A stretch of DNA of 64,000 nt from an uncultured Bacteroidales bacterium (GTDB taxonomy: Bacteria; Bacteroidota; Bacteroidia; Bacteroidales; Bacteroidaceae), in contig CALFTK010000061.1 of the NCBI GenBank assembly GCA_937916465.1, positions 62,001-126,000 on the forward strand, read 5' to 3'. This document shows positions 36,895 through 45,500 of the stretch, piece after piece. The notes under the pieces were generated by a model. That model had not been told where the DNA came from, did no database searches, and saw only the letters and a list, made by a program, of their open reading frames with translations. Position 1 is the stretch's first letter. Every line of letters begins with the position of its first letter. The translations under genes and the position numbers were made by a program.

Positions 36895-37485
36895 TTAAAT
36901 GTCAAGAAAATTCTTTAATATTCTTTCTCCGGTGCTTCCACTTTTTTCCGGATGGAACTGAGTTGCATAAAAGTTGTCTTTATGCAGTGAAGCACTAAAT
37001 GGATTTATATAATCGGTTTCAGCTATTGTCCATTCACAAACAGGAACATAGAAACTGTGGACAAAATAGACAAATTCAGATTTATCAAATCCTTTGAAAA
37101 GATTGCTTTTGCAATTGTCTATGGTGTTCCAACCTATATGTGGAACCTTATCTTCGTGTCTTTGAGGCTGAAACTTAAGAACCGGAACGTCAAATATACC
37201 CAAACAATCGGTATTGCCCTCTTCACTTCTGCTACACATAAGTTGTTGACCAAGACAGATGCCAATAACGGGCTGTTTTAAATCTTTAATCAGCTTATCT
37301 AAATTGCGTTCTTGCAGATATTTCATTGTGGTACCGGCTTCTCCAACTCCCGGGAAAATTACTTTGTCTGCGCTTTTCAGTTCTTCAAAATTGTCGGTCA
37401 AAATTCCATCTACTCCTACACGTTTTAAGGCGTGCATAACAGAGTGAATATTGCCGGCATTGTATTTTACAATTGCTACTTTCAT
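36895..37485 (-). CDS. hisH: Imidazole glycerol phosphate synthase glutaminase subunit
   Basis: HisH hydrolyses glutamine and channels ammonia to HisF. The 196-residue class I glutaminase has the nucleophile in GICLGQQLM and the His-Glu pair in ATQFHPEKSG. I start at 37485 (MKVAIVKYNAGN) because the promoter at 37509-37539 lies within the longer frame; this also matches family length. It is the first gene of the long his-ftsE-lys run. Confidence 0.95.
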   Translation of the reverse strand: MKVAIVKYNAGNIHSVMHALKRVGVDGILTDNFEELKSADKVIFPGVGEAGTTMKYLQERNLDKLIKDLKQPVIGICLGQQLMCSRSEEGNTDCLGIFDVPVLKFQPQRHEDKVPHIGWNTIDNCKSNLFKGFDKSEFVYFVHSFYVPVCEWTIAETDYINPFSASLHKDNFYATQFHPEKSGSTGERILKNFLDI

Positions 37486-37508
37486 TCTTTCACTTTTTTT
37501 CAAGGGGA

Positions 37509-37539
37509 CAAATTTAGCCAATTATTTTTTTGTGGCAAA
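37509..37539 (-). promoter_or_regulatory. Promoter of the his-ftsE-lys operon
   Basis: Minus strand TTTG (37539-37536), 19 bp, TAAATTTG (37516-37509): a perfect match. No leader peptide or attenuator is visible in the short leader before hisH. Confidence 0.85.
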
Positions 37540-37545
37540 AATGAA

Positions 37546-37824
37546 TTAACCAAATAAATCGGAATGTGTTCCGGTGTCTGTTAAGATTAAAATCAATTCG
37601 GTGTCTCGTTGTTCCCATATGAGTAACCAATCTGGCTGAATGTGACATTCCCAAAAACCTTTCCAGTCTCCTGTTAGCTTATGAGGTTTGTACTTTTTTG
37701 GAAGTGTTCCGGTATTAGCTAAAATTGTAACGACTTCTTCAAATAAAAATTTATCACAACCACGTTTCAAACATCTTTTGTAAGAATGCTTAAACTGGTT
37801 GGAAAATAGGATGTTGTACTTCAT
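37546..37824 (-). CDS. YafQ/RelE-type toxin
   Basis: A 92-residue RelE-superfamily mRNA interferase of the YafQ branch: SNQFKHSYKRCLKRGCD at the start, YKPHKLTGDWKGFWECHI in the middle and the typical end LILTDTGTHSDLFG. YafQ toxins cut mRNA at the ribosome. The candidate catalytic His residues (PHKL, CHI, GTHSD) are retained. Its ATG overlaps the antitoxin stop by 4 bases. It ends only seven bases from the his promoter region. Confidence 0.9.
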   Translation of the reverse strand: MKYNILFSNQFKHSYKRCLKRGCDKFLFEEVVTILANTGTLPKKYKPHKLTGDWKGFWECHIQPDWLLIWEQRDTELILILTDTGTHSDLFG

Positions 37825-38021
37825 TCTTCTAGTTTTGTCATGAGTTCTTGAATGTTGCTAACTTTTGTTACTTTTCCACTACGTACATCCTCAATGGCTT
37901 TAGATAATGTTCCTTTTTTAGTACGCGTTTCAGCTATGGTTACACCCTTTAAATTGCTGAGTATCTTTTTTAAACCCGGCAACAAACTTTTGTCTTCAAT
38001 GTTTAGTACTATTTGTGTCAT
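37821..38021 (-). CDS. Antitoxin of the YafQ-like toxin
   Basis: A 66-residue protein (MTQIVLNIEDKSLLPGLKKIL) with an N-terminal strand and helix, then a linear C-terminal part (SGKVTKVSNIQELMTKLEE) of the kind that wraps around RelE toxins. I use the ATG at 38021: the longer frame from 38072 would include the -7 box. It overlaps the toxin ATG, the usual antitoxin-first layout. It likely represses its own promoter with the toxin as co-repressor. Confidence 0.85.
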   Translation of the reverse strand: MTQIVLNIEDKSLLPGLKKILSNLKGVTIAETRTKKGTLSKAIEDVRSGKVTKVSNIQELMTKLEE

Positions 38022-38057
38022 ATTTATAGTTTTTTCTTTGAAGGTGTTACTTTTTCG

Positions 38058-38089
38058 CAAAGATATAAACAATCTCTATTCCAAACAAA
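38058..38089 (-). promoter_or_regulatory. Promoter of the toxin-antitoxin pair
   Basis: Minus strand TTTG (38089-38086), 20 bp, TATCTTTG (38065-38058); the antitoxin ATG is 36 bp downstream. Confidence 0.7.
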
Positions 38090-38154
38090 TGAATATCTGC
38101 TTTCGGTATTATTTTCTTCAGTTATGGATAAAGTGCAATGATTTACAAGAACGC

Positions 38155-38162
38155 TATATTTG
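38155..38162 (+). promoter_or_regulatory. -7 box of the PH-domain gene
   Basis: TATATTTG, 77 bp before the ATG at 38240; no good -33 element. Confidence 0.45.
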
Positions 38163-38239
38163 TATGATAAAAATTTGTTGATGTGAAATTAATATGCTTT
38201 TTTTGCTAAAAAATTATTCATCAAATACATAAGCAAATC

Positions 38240-38692
38240 ATGAAACAATATTTTTTTCCCGATACATGGGTGTATATAACATCTGCAATAAGTCTTGTGG
38301 CTGTTTTCTTTGTAGGAAAATCATTGCTGAATTACGATGGTATGCTCCATAAAACAATATGCGTTGTAATAACATTAGGAATGCTTCTGTTGCTGATAAG
38401 AATGCCTATAGGAGTATCTGTTGAACCGGATTCAATTAAAGTGCAACGATTGATAGGAAGTACTAAATTAACTAGCATAACAAGCGTAACTCCATTAGAA
38501 AAGAAAGATCTTTCCGGTGTTATCAGAACTTTTGGTAATGGTGGCTTGTTTGGTTATACCGGATATTACAGCTCACCGCAGTTTGGAAAATTTCAGATGA
38601 TAGCAATCAATATGAAACCCGAACAATTGGCGCTTGTAGTTCTGGATAACGGCAAGAAATATGTTATCAACTATCCCCAAGGTCAGAAATAG
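38240..38692 (+). CDS. PH-domain-containing membrane protein
   Basis: 150 residues: two membrane segments close together at the N-terminus (about 11-27 and 38-55), then a bacterial PH-like domain (about 58-145) with VEPDSIKVQRLIGSTKL and the characteristic GNGGLFGYTGYYSSPQFGKF. Proteins of this type are thought to bind membranes or membrane proteins, but no defined role is known. It stands alone between the toxin-antitoxin pair and a GNAT gene. Confidence 0.75.
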   Translation: MKQYFFPDTWVYITSAISLVAVFFVGKSLLNYDGMLHKTICVVITLGMLLLLIRMPIGVSVEPDSIKVQRLIGSTKLTSITSVTPLEKKDLSGVIRTFGNGGLFGYTGYYSSPQFGKFQMIAINMKPEQLALVVLDNGKKYVINYPQGQK

Positions 38693-38762
38693 ATTGAAAA
38701 AAACACAACGAAATTTTTAACTCAGTTCTGGCATATTGTCTGTAAAATGTCATAAAAACTGG

Positions 38763-39332
38763 CTAAAAAGGTGTTTTTTGTAGGTGGTGCATCCGGTGGC
38801 CAAAAAATATTCTGTCACCAACACGTTTAAAGCCTTGCGATGTGTATAATTTTTCGGCATTTGGATTGTCTGTGTCTACAATTAATCCTACCCGTTCTGC
38901 ACCTGCAGAGAATGCATGTCGGCAGAATGTATCAATGAGTTTGCGCCCTATGCCGTAACCTCTGAACTCAGGCATCACAGCCAAAGAGTCAAGATAGTAT
39001 TCTCCTGCTTCGGTTTCGTTGGCGATGTTTGGAGTGCTGCCTATCTTGTTTTGTAAAACAGCAAAAGTACCATTGCGTAACTCTTCTAACAGAGCTCCAT
39101 CGTAACCTACAACTGCCCCAGCAACTTTACCGTCGCATTCGGCAATAATTGCGTTGTGCCAGCTGTATTGTGTGTTTTCTGTACAGGCTATATCTGTAAG
39201 TACACTTATACAATTGTCACCGCAATAATTCTGTAGCGCCACTTCATCGCCTATGGCCATTGCTACTACCTGTGCTATGAATTCAGCATCGTCCTTCCTT
39301 GCTTTGCGTATTGAAATATCTCCCTTTTTCAT
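38763..39332 (-). CDS. GNAT-family N-acetyltransferase
   Basis: 189 residues with the GNAT fold: an N-terminal strand (ISIRKARKDDAEFIAQVV), acetyl-CoA-binding motif A (YLDSLAVMPEFRGYGIGRKLI, with the R-G-x-G-x-G-R core) and motif B (NPNAEKLYTSQGFKRVGD). The substrate cannot be deduced. It lies 40 nt after a second, only distantly similar GNAT gene on the same strand and may be co-transcribed. Confidence 0.88.
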   Translation of the reverse strand: MKKGDISIRKARKDDAEFIAQVVAMAIGDEVALQNYCGDNCISVLTDIACTENTQYSWHNAIIAECDGKVAGAVVGYDGALLEELRNGTFAVLQNKIGSTPNIANETEAGEYYLDSLAVMPEFRGYGIGRKLIDTFCRHAFSAGAERVGLIVDTDNPNAEKLYTSQGFKRVGDRIFFGHRMHHLQKTPF

Positions 39333-39372
39333 ATAGACTTTTGGAGTTATTTAAGTAGAAGTAATTATCTGT

Positions 39373-39843
39373 TCAGAGGAGTTTGTTTAGCGCGGCTTCG
39401 TCTAAACGATAGGTGGTCCATTCGTCTAATGGTATAGCACCCATAGATTTGTAGAACTCTATGCTAGGAGTGTTCCAATTCAAACATACCCATTCCATAC
39501 GACCGCAACCGCGTTCATGTGCTATCTTTACAAGCTCCAGAAATAGTGCTTTGCCGTAACCTTTGCCTCGGTATTCCGGATACACAAACAGGTCTTCCAA
39601 ATACAAACCGTTTTTACCAACAAATGTGGAAAAGTTATGAAAGAATAGTGCAAATCCTACTTCTTTGCCACTCTCCATTGCAAAAATCACTTCTGCTCTG
39701 TTTTTGTCAAACAGCTGTTCCTCAAGTAGTTCGGCTGTTGCCACTACATCGCTTTCCATCTTTTCATAAACAGCTATACCTTTTATGAAATCAAGTATCA
39801 GTGCACAATCTTTACGTTCAGCCTTACGTATTTTAAATTCCAT
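39373..39843 (-). CDS. SSAT-like GNAT acetyltransferase
   Basis: 156 residues starting MEFKIRKAERKDC. Motif A is LYLEDLFVYPEYRGKGYGKALF and the C-terminal part RMEWVCLNWNTPSIEFYKSMGA resembles the spermidine/spermine or thialysine N-acetyltransferase branch; a diamine substrate is a plausible inference. The -7 box TACCTTTG at 39870-39877 sits just ahead of the longer alternative start, so I use 39843. Confidence 0.86.
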   Translation of the reverse strand: MEFKIRKAERKDCALILDFIKGIAVYEKMESDVVATAELLEEQLFDKNRAEVIFAMESGKEVGFALFFHNFSTFVGKNGLYLEDLFVYPEYRGKGYGKALFLELVKIAHERGCGRMEWVCLNWNTPSIEFYKSMGAIPLDEWTTYRLDEAALNKLL

Positions 39844-39989
39844 CGCTCTCTTTAATTCAATTAACACCCCAAAGGTAATGATATTATGTTGTTATTCCTC
39901 ACTGCTCGCCGATAATTCCGTTCTGGTATTACTTGATTCGCGTTTTATGACAGAATTATACTAGTTAGAAAAATAAAATATGTTTGCTT

Positions 39990-40021
39990 TTTGCCGATAT
40001 CGGCAGGAAATGCTACTTTTG
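39990..40021 (+). promoter_or_regulatory. Promoter of the fic gene
   Basis: TTTG (39990-39993), 20 bp, TACTTTTG (40014-40021). The spacer holds the palindrome described separately. Confidence 0.75.
39992..40005 (+). promoter_or_regulatory. Palindromic operator inside the fic promoter
   Basis: TGCCGATATCGGCA is a perfect 14-bp palindrome placed in the promoter spacer. The half-site GCCGATA recurs at 40045-40051, between promoter and ATG, and at 39908-39914 upstream. A repressor, perhaps the Fic protein itself through its N-terminal HTH, would block RNA polymerase here. Confidence 0.7.
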
Positions 40022-40076
40022 CATAGTTGAAAGAAAATAAACTTGCCGATAAGAGGGTTAATGTTAAATATTAGTT

Positions 40077-40958
40077 ATGGAGTATATATCTGTTTCTGAC
40101 TTTGCCCGACAGTATGGGGTGTCGGAGCGCACTGTGCGCAACTATTGCGCTACTGGAAAAATTGAAGGAGCTTTCATTACGGGAAAGACGTGGAATATCC
40201 CAACTGAGGCTACTTTGCCCAGAAGAGGTAAAACATACGCATCGCCATTGCTAAAGATACTGCGTGAGCAGAAGCAGATGCGTTTGTCAGGGGGTATCTA
40301 CCACCGTACACAGATAGATCTCACTTATAATTCGAATCACATAGAGGGAAGCCGACTTACACATGACCAGACTCGCTATATCTTCGAAACCAACACTATA
40401 GGTACCACCACCGAGAGTATCAATGTAGATGACATCATAGAGACTAGTAACCATTTTCGATGCATAGACTTCATTATAAATCGTGCAGAAGAACGCCTCA
40501 CGGAAAGTTTTGTTAAAGAACTGCATGCGATGCTTAAGAGTGGAACATCTGATAGTCGGCACGAATGGTTTGCTGTAGGCGAATACAAGCGTCTGCCAAA
40601 TGAGGTGGGTGGCAAAGAGACTACGCCTCCTGAGGAAGTGCACCAGGCGATGCAAAGTCTGCTGAAGGAATATAATACCAAGAGCGAAAAAACACTGGAG
40701 GATATCCTTGATATGCACTATCGGTTTGAGTGCATACACCCATTTCAGGATGGAAACGGACGTGTGGGACGCCTCGTGATGTTTAAAGAATGTTTGGCTA
40801 ACGGATATGTGCCGTTCATCATTACCGATGAATTAAAGATGTTTTACTATCGCGGTCTGCAACACTGGCCTCACATCAAGGGTTATTTGATGGATACCTG
40901 TATAACCGCACAAGACAACTACAAGACTTTACTTGACTATTTTAAAGTAAAGTATTAA
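40077..40958 (+). CDS. Fic-family protein with N-terminal HTH
   Basis: Fic enzymes transfer AMP (or other nucleotide moieties) onto target proteins. The 293 residues start with a MerR/excisionase-like HTH (ISVSDFARQYGVSERTVRNY, about 4-23) and include an inhibitory helix motif SNHIEG (86-91; class II, S-x3-E-G) and the catalytic HPFQDGNGRVGR (221-232), a full match to the active Fic motif. Thus the enzyme appears intact and self-inhibited. The combination of HTH, perfect palindrome in the promoter and repeated half-sites suggests autoregulation. It overlaps a convergent small gene by 17 bp at its 3' end. Confidence 0.92.
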   Translation: MEYISVSDFARQYGVSERTVRNYCATGKIEGAFITGKTWNIPTEATLPRRGKTYASPLLKILREQKQMRLSGGIYHRTQIDLTYNSNHIEGSRLTHDQTRYIFETNTIGTTTESINVDDIIETSNHFRCIDFIINRAEERLTESFVKELHAMLKSGTSDSRHEWFAVGEYKRLPNEVGGKETTPPEEVHQAMQSLLKEYNTKSEKTLEDILDMHYRFECIHPFQDGNGRVGRLVMFKECLANGYVPFIITDELKMFYYRGLQHWPHIKGYLMDTCITAQDNYKTLLDYFKVKY

Positions 40959-41202
40959 TTTTTATTTTATTGGCAATCTTGTCAAAACAGAGATTTTGTA
41001 TCTCCTTGTTCCATTTCTTTCTGTCGTACACAATAATACCATTTTTAGCAGCACTGCCACTGGCGATAATTTTGTTTAGAAGACTTTCCATTTCGGTTTT
41101 TGGCACACAATTTAGCACTTCTGCCATCCAAAATATTAGTTCCCCACAAACAATGTTTTTCCCAAAAATGTCACTTTCATTCTTCTTGTCGCAATAAGAC
41201 AT
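40942..41202 (-). CDS. Small protein of unknown function beside fic
   Basis: 86 residues (MSYCDKKNESDIFGKNIVCG). I start at 41202 because a TATTTTTG box at 41236-41243 lies inside the longer frame (41247). The sequence GELIFWMAEVLNCVPKTEMESLLNKIIASG and YDRKKWNKEIQNLCFDKIANKI looks like a small helical protein; I have the impression of a recurring Bacteroidales hypothetical but cannot name it. The 3' end overlaps fic by 17 bases on the opposite strand, and it is divergent from the DUF3791 cassette. Confidence 0.6.
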   Translation of the reverse strand: MSYCDKKNESDIFGKNIVCGELIFWMAEVLNCVPKTEMESLLNKIIASGSAAKNGIIVYDRKKWNKEIQNLCFDKIANKIKINTLL

Positions 41203-41322
41203 TAAATGCCAATATTGAGATGGCTTGTTTTGTGACAAAAATACCAAATTTTACGATATGTTAAAAATAAGAATGTTACATAAAATCAAAATGTTTGGTG
41301 TAAATACTTTCGAAGAATATAT

Positions 41323-41330
41323 TATCTTTG
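41323..41330 (+). promoter_or_regulatory. -7 box of the DUF3791-DUF3990 cassette
   Basis: TATCTTTG, 27 bp before the ATG at 41358. The nearest upstream TTTG (41294-41297) is 25 bp away, so the -33 element is weak. Confidence 0.6.
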
Positions 41331-41357
41331 CGGTGCAATGGTATTTAGTTTGGTTTT

Positions 41358-41579
41358 ATGAATGACAACACTAGAGATTTAATAGAGTATATAATTGCAT
41401 TGGTAAATGAGTTTGCAAAACATTTTGGTTTGACGGATAAGCAGGCTTATAAATATATTCGTATGCATAATGGTGTTGATTTTGTAGAACAACACTATGG
41501 AATTCTTCATACTTTAGATTTTAGGGAAGTAGTTGATTACGTTGCCCTTTATTGTAATAAAAATGGTGGTGAGTTATGA
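41358..41579 (+). CDS. DUF3791-family protein
   Basis: 73 residues with the family layout LIEYIIALVNEFAKHFGLTDKQAYKYI ... HYGILHTLDFREVVDYVALYC. DUF3791 proteins are small partners of DUF3990 proteins, whose fold belongs to the ADP-ribosyltransferase clan; such cassettes have the look of toxin-antitoxin-type modules. Its stop overlaps the DUF3990 ATG by 4 bases (ATGA). It is intact although the enzyme gene it accompanies is not. Confidence 0.8.
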   Translation: MNDNTRDLIEYIIALVNEFAKHFGLTDKQAYKYIRMHNGVDFVEQHYGILHTLDFREVVDYVALYCNKNGGEL

Positions 41580-41867
41580 TATTGTATCACGGTTCAAATA
41601 TATCTATCGATAAGATTAATCTTGAAATGTCAAAACCGAACAAAGATTTTGGTAAAGGTTTTTATTTGTCAGATAATGAGAATCAAGCACTAGAAATGGC
41701 ACAAATCAAATCTGTATTGTTAGGTGGTGAGCCTATAGTAACGTAAACTTAAGGATGGATCTATTGATAAAGTTGAGTTTCTGAATAGGCTTAAATACAT
41801 GAAAGGTCTTACATTTCAATACTATTTTGGTACAGAAAAGTCTATTAAATATCTACGTAAATTATGA
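41576..41867 (+). pseudogene. Broken DUF3990 (ADP-ribosyltransferase-fold) gene
   Basis: The frame starts MILYHGSNISIDKINLE and FGKGFYLSDNENQALEMA, the N-terminus of DUF3990, but stops after 56 codons at 41746. In another frame, 41748-41867 encodes the normal end (VEFLNRLKYMKGLTFQYYFG, then TEKSIKYLRKL). By comparison with the usual length of roughly 160 residues, some 60 central codons have been lost at about 41740-41750. The overlaps of 4 bases with both neighbours are preserved, so the cassette layout is original and only the enzyme is inactivated. Confidence 0.82.
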
Positions 41868-42088
41868 CCGATGCAGATATAAAATATATGAAAGAAGCTT
41901 TAGCAGTAGATATTGCAGAACTTCTTGCAAAAGACTTTGATATGAATATTACAGATGCTCTTGATGCATTGTATAATTCTGAAACCTATGAGAAGTTGAA
42001 TAATTCAGACACTGGATTGTATTTTCAGAGTGCAAAGTATGTATATTCATTTTTAAAGAATGAAGTTCTTACCTCAAAGTTTGGATGA
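41864..42088 (+). CDS. Third small protein of the DUF3990 cassette
   Basis: 74 residues (MTDADIKYMKEALAVDIAELL) with ITDALDALYNSETYEKLNNSDTGLYFQSAKYVYSFLKNE. The sequence matches a small helical family regularly found directly after DUF3990 genes; I cannot give its domain number with certainty. The ATG overlaps the old DUF3990 stop by 4 bases. Possibly an immunity or antitoxin component, by position only. Confidence 0.72.
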   Translation: MTDADIKYMKEALAVDIAELLAKDFDMNITDALDALYNSETYEKLNNSDTGLYFQSAKYVYSFLKNEVLTSKFG

Positions 42089-42214
42089 TGTTGTATTAAT
42101 TTGTGTATTTCTTTTAAAAAAAATCTTGACAAAATTAGTGAGCTTGCTAACCGCGGATTAGGAAATCCGATTATAAAAAAATCTTTCAACCACTAGTAAT
42201 CTGGAGGACTTCCG

Positions 42215-42360
42215 TTGCTAAGACGAAGTTTTTTTGTTATACAAGTATTTCAATAGTTTGCATAAGAAAACTTGGCCGCCCGTGGCCTATGAACGGGGGG
42301 GACCGACGCCAGAGGCGTTGGGGGGACTTGGTTTTCGATGTAAACTATTGAAATTTCGTC
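42215..42360. repeat. MITE-like nested inverted-repeat element
   Basis: From outside in: GACGAA/TTCGTC (42222-42227, 42355-42360); 17-bp arms at 42247-42263 and 42338-42354 with one mismatch; GAAAAC/GTTTTC (42266-42271, 42331-42336); and an inner CCGACGCC/GGCGTTGG stem (42303-42310, 42314-42321) within G-rich sequence. No protein is encoded. The remaining intergenic sequence 42089-42531 contains a CGGATT/AATCCG hairpin (42153-42168) and two possible -7 boxes for ileS, and nothing else that I can see. Confidence 0.65.
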
Positions 42361-42459
42361 CTATAAATTACTACGAACCAACAGCTACGTCCCTCAGTTC
42401 CACTACGAACAAATCAAGAAAACTCGGCTTCTTTTGTTTTATATATATAATAAAATGAG

Positions 42460-42500
42460 TAAATTTGCGGTCAAAATATTGGGGTAATGCCCTATTTTTG
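42460..42500 (+). promoter_or_regulatory. Candidate ileS promoter boxes
   Basis: TAAATTTG (42460-42467, with TTTG 23 bp upstream at 42433-42436) and TATTTTTG (42493-42500) both match the -7 consensus. Which one is used cannot be told. No T-box-like leader is evident. Confidence 0.45.
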
Positions 42501-42531
42501 AATGTAAAATTTTGAATATCAGTATATTGTA

Positions 42532-45500
42532 ATGAACAAGAAGTTCGCAGAACGTAGTCAGCTTAATCTCTCGCAAGTTAATAAGAGTGTGCTGGAAAAA
42601 TGGTTAGAGGAAGATTTGTTTGCTCGCAGTGTAAAAGAACGCGAGGGTTGTCCATCATTTGTATTTTACGAAGGACCTCCATCGGCAAACGGAATGCCGG
42701 GAATACACCACGTAATGGCAAGAACAATCAAAGACTGTTTCTGTCGCTACAAAACAATGAACGGCTATCAGGTTAACCGTAAAGCAGGATGGGATACACA
42801 CGGACTGCCTGTAGAACTTGGAGTAGAAAAGAAACTTGGTATAACCAAAGAAGATATAGGAACCAAAATCTCTGTCGATGAGTATAATATGAACTGTCGT
42901 ACAGAGGTAATGAAGTACAAAGAGAAGTGGAGCGAATTAACAGAAAAAGTTGGTTATTGGGTAGATCTTGATAATCCATACATAACATACGACAACCGTT
43001 ATATTGAAACATTGTGGTGGTTGCTTAAACAGTTGTATTCCAAGAATTATCTCTACAAAGGATATACTATTCAGCCATATTCACCTGCAGCAGGTACAGG
43101 TTTGTCAAGTCACGAATTGAACCAACCGGGTTGTTACCGCGATGTAAAAGACACAACCGTTACTGCACAATTCCTGATAACAGATCCAAAACCGGAAATG
43201 CAGGGTTGGGGCAAAGCATACTTTGCAGCTTGGACCACCACACCTTGGACATTGCCATCAAACACAGCACTTTGTGTTGGAAACAAAATAGACTACGTTG
43301 CAGTACAATCATATAACCCATATACAGCAGAACCTGTAACATTGGTTCTTGCTAAGGAACGTCTTTCAGCATACTTCCAGAGCGAAGGTGCAGAACTTCC
43401 TATGGATGCATACAAACAGGGCGATAAGGTAATACCATATCGTGTAATTGCCGAATATAAAGGTGCCGATTTGGTAGGTATGCACTACGAACAGTTGTTC
43501 CCTTGGGTAAAACCTGTTTACAAAGATGAAGACGGCAGCATAAAGACAAGCGATGCCGGTTTCCGTGTTATTCATGGCGATTATGTTACCACAGAAGATG
43601 GTACCGGCATAGTACATATTGCACCAACATTTGGTGCCGATGATGCTTTTGTGGCAAAGGCAGCAGGAATTCCGTCATTGTTCATGGTGAACAAGAAGAT
43701 GGAAACTCGTCCTATGGTAGATTTTACCGGTAAGTATTGGACACTTGATGAACTTGATGCAGACTTTGTAAAGAATTGTGTTAATGTTGAACTTTACAAT
43801 GAATTTGCAGGCGCATACGTTAAGAACGCTTACGATCCAAAGTTCAATGTAGATGGTAAATATGACGAAGTAGCTGCTCAGAAAGCAGAAGATTTGAACG
43901 TATATCTCTGCATCAAGATGAAACAGGCTGGTCAGGCATTGAAGATAGAGAAACATGTTCACAACTATCCACACTGCTGGCGTACCGATAAACCTGTGTT
44001 GTACTATCCTTTAGATAGCTGGTTCATTAGAGCAACAGCAGCTAAAGAGAAGATGATGGAACTGAACAAAACCATCAAATGGAAACCTGAATCGACAGGA
44101 ACAGGCCGTTTTGGAAAGTGGCTTGAAAATCTTAACGATTGGAACTTGAGCCGTAGCCGTTATTGGGGTACTCCATTGCCAATCTGGCGTAATGACGAAG
44201 GCGATGAAATATGTATAGGCTCAGTTGAAGAGCTTTATAACGAAGTAGATAAAGCTGTTGCAGCAGGTGTTATGAAAAGCAATCCGTTCCGCGACAAAGG
44301 CTTTGAACCAGGTGTTTATACAGCAGAAAACTATGATAAGATAGATTTGCATCGTCCATATGTAGATGATATTATTCTGGTATCTGCAGCAGGCAGACCA
44401 ATGAAACGCGAACTTGATTTGATAGACGTTTGGTTTGACAGTGGTGCAATGCCATTTGCTCAGGTACACTATCCGTTTGAAAATAAAGAGATAGTAGATA
44501 ACGGAAGCGTATTCCCTGCAGACTTTATAGCTGAAGGTGTTGACCAGACACGTGGTTGGTTCTATACACTGCACGCAATTGCAACAATGGTTAAAGGCGA
44601 TGTTTCATTCAAAGCGGTAATATCAAACGGTTTGGTATTGGATAAGAATGGTAACAAGATGAGTAAACGTCTGGGCAATGCAGTCGATCCATTTGGTGCA
44701 ATAGAAGAATTTGGAAGTGACCCATTGCGCTGGTATATGATAACCAATGCTCAGCCTTGGGATAACCTGCGCTTTGATGCAGATGGTGTAAAAGATGTAG
44801 TGCGTAAATTCTTTGGAACTCTGCACAATACGTACAGATTCTTTGCTCAATATGCAAATCTGGATGGATTTGACTATTCTCAGCCTGAAATACCGGTATT
44901 GCAGCGTCCTGTTATGGATCGTTGGATATTGAGTGAACTTAACTCCATGATAGCAGATGTACGTGATAGCCTTGATGATTATGAACCAACAAAAGCAGGT
45001 CGTAGAATAACCGATTTTGTTAACGATTTCTTGTCGAACTGGTACGTGCATCTTACCAGAGAACGTTATTGGGGTAGTGTAATGAGTCAGGATAAACTTG
45101 CTGCTTATCAGACGCTCTATGCTTGTCTTGAAACAGTCGCAAGGTTAATGGCTCCAATAGCACCATTCTATGCAGACCAGTTGTTCCGCGATTTGAACGA
45201 AGTAACAGGAAAAGATAAATCTCAGTCGGTACATCTGGCATCTTTCCCAGTTTGTGATAACAGCATAGTAGATAAGGAACTGGAAACCCAGATGGAATTG
45301 GCGCAGAAGCTTACATCCATGACACTTGCACTTCGCAAGCGTGATGATGTTAAGATAAACGTTCGCAAGCCTCTACAGAAGATACTTATTCCGGTAACAG
45401 AAGAACTGAAAAAACATCTTGAACCAGTAAAGGAACTTATAAGAAATGAAGTTAATGTAAAAGAGGTGGAATTTGTTGAAGGTGCTACCAATGTACTTGT

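Noticed and set aside
42234..42458. A 74-residue frame in the intergenic region before ileS
   Set aside because: It reads through the inverted-repeat element, so its residues are set by the repeat arms, and it lacks a promoter and any protein-like pattern.
42421..42531. T-box or other aminoacylation-sensing leader before ileS
   Set aside because: No specifier hairpin or conserved T-box core was seen, and the order rarely uses T-boxes.
44221..45051. Several minus-strand frames inside ileS
   Set aside because: They are shadows of the ileS coding sequence with no promoter or family signature.
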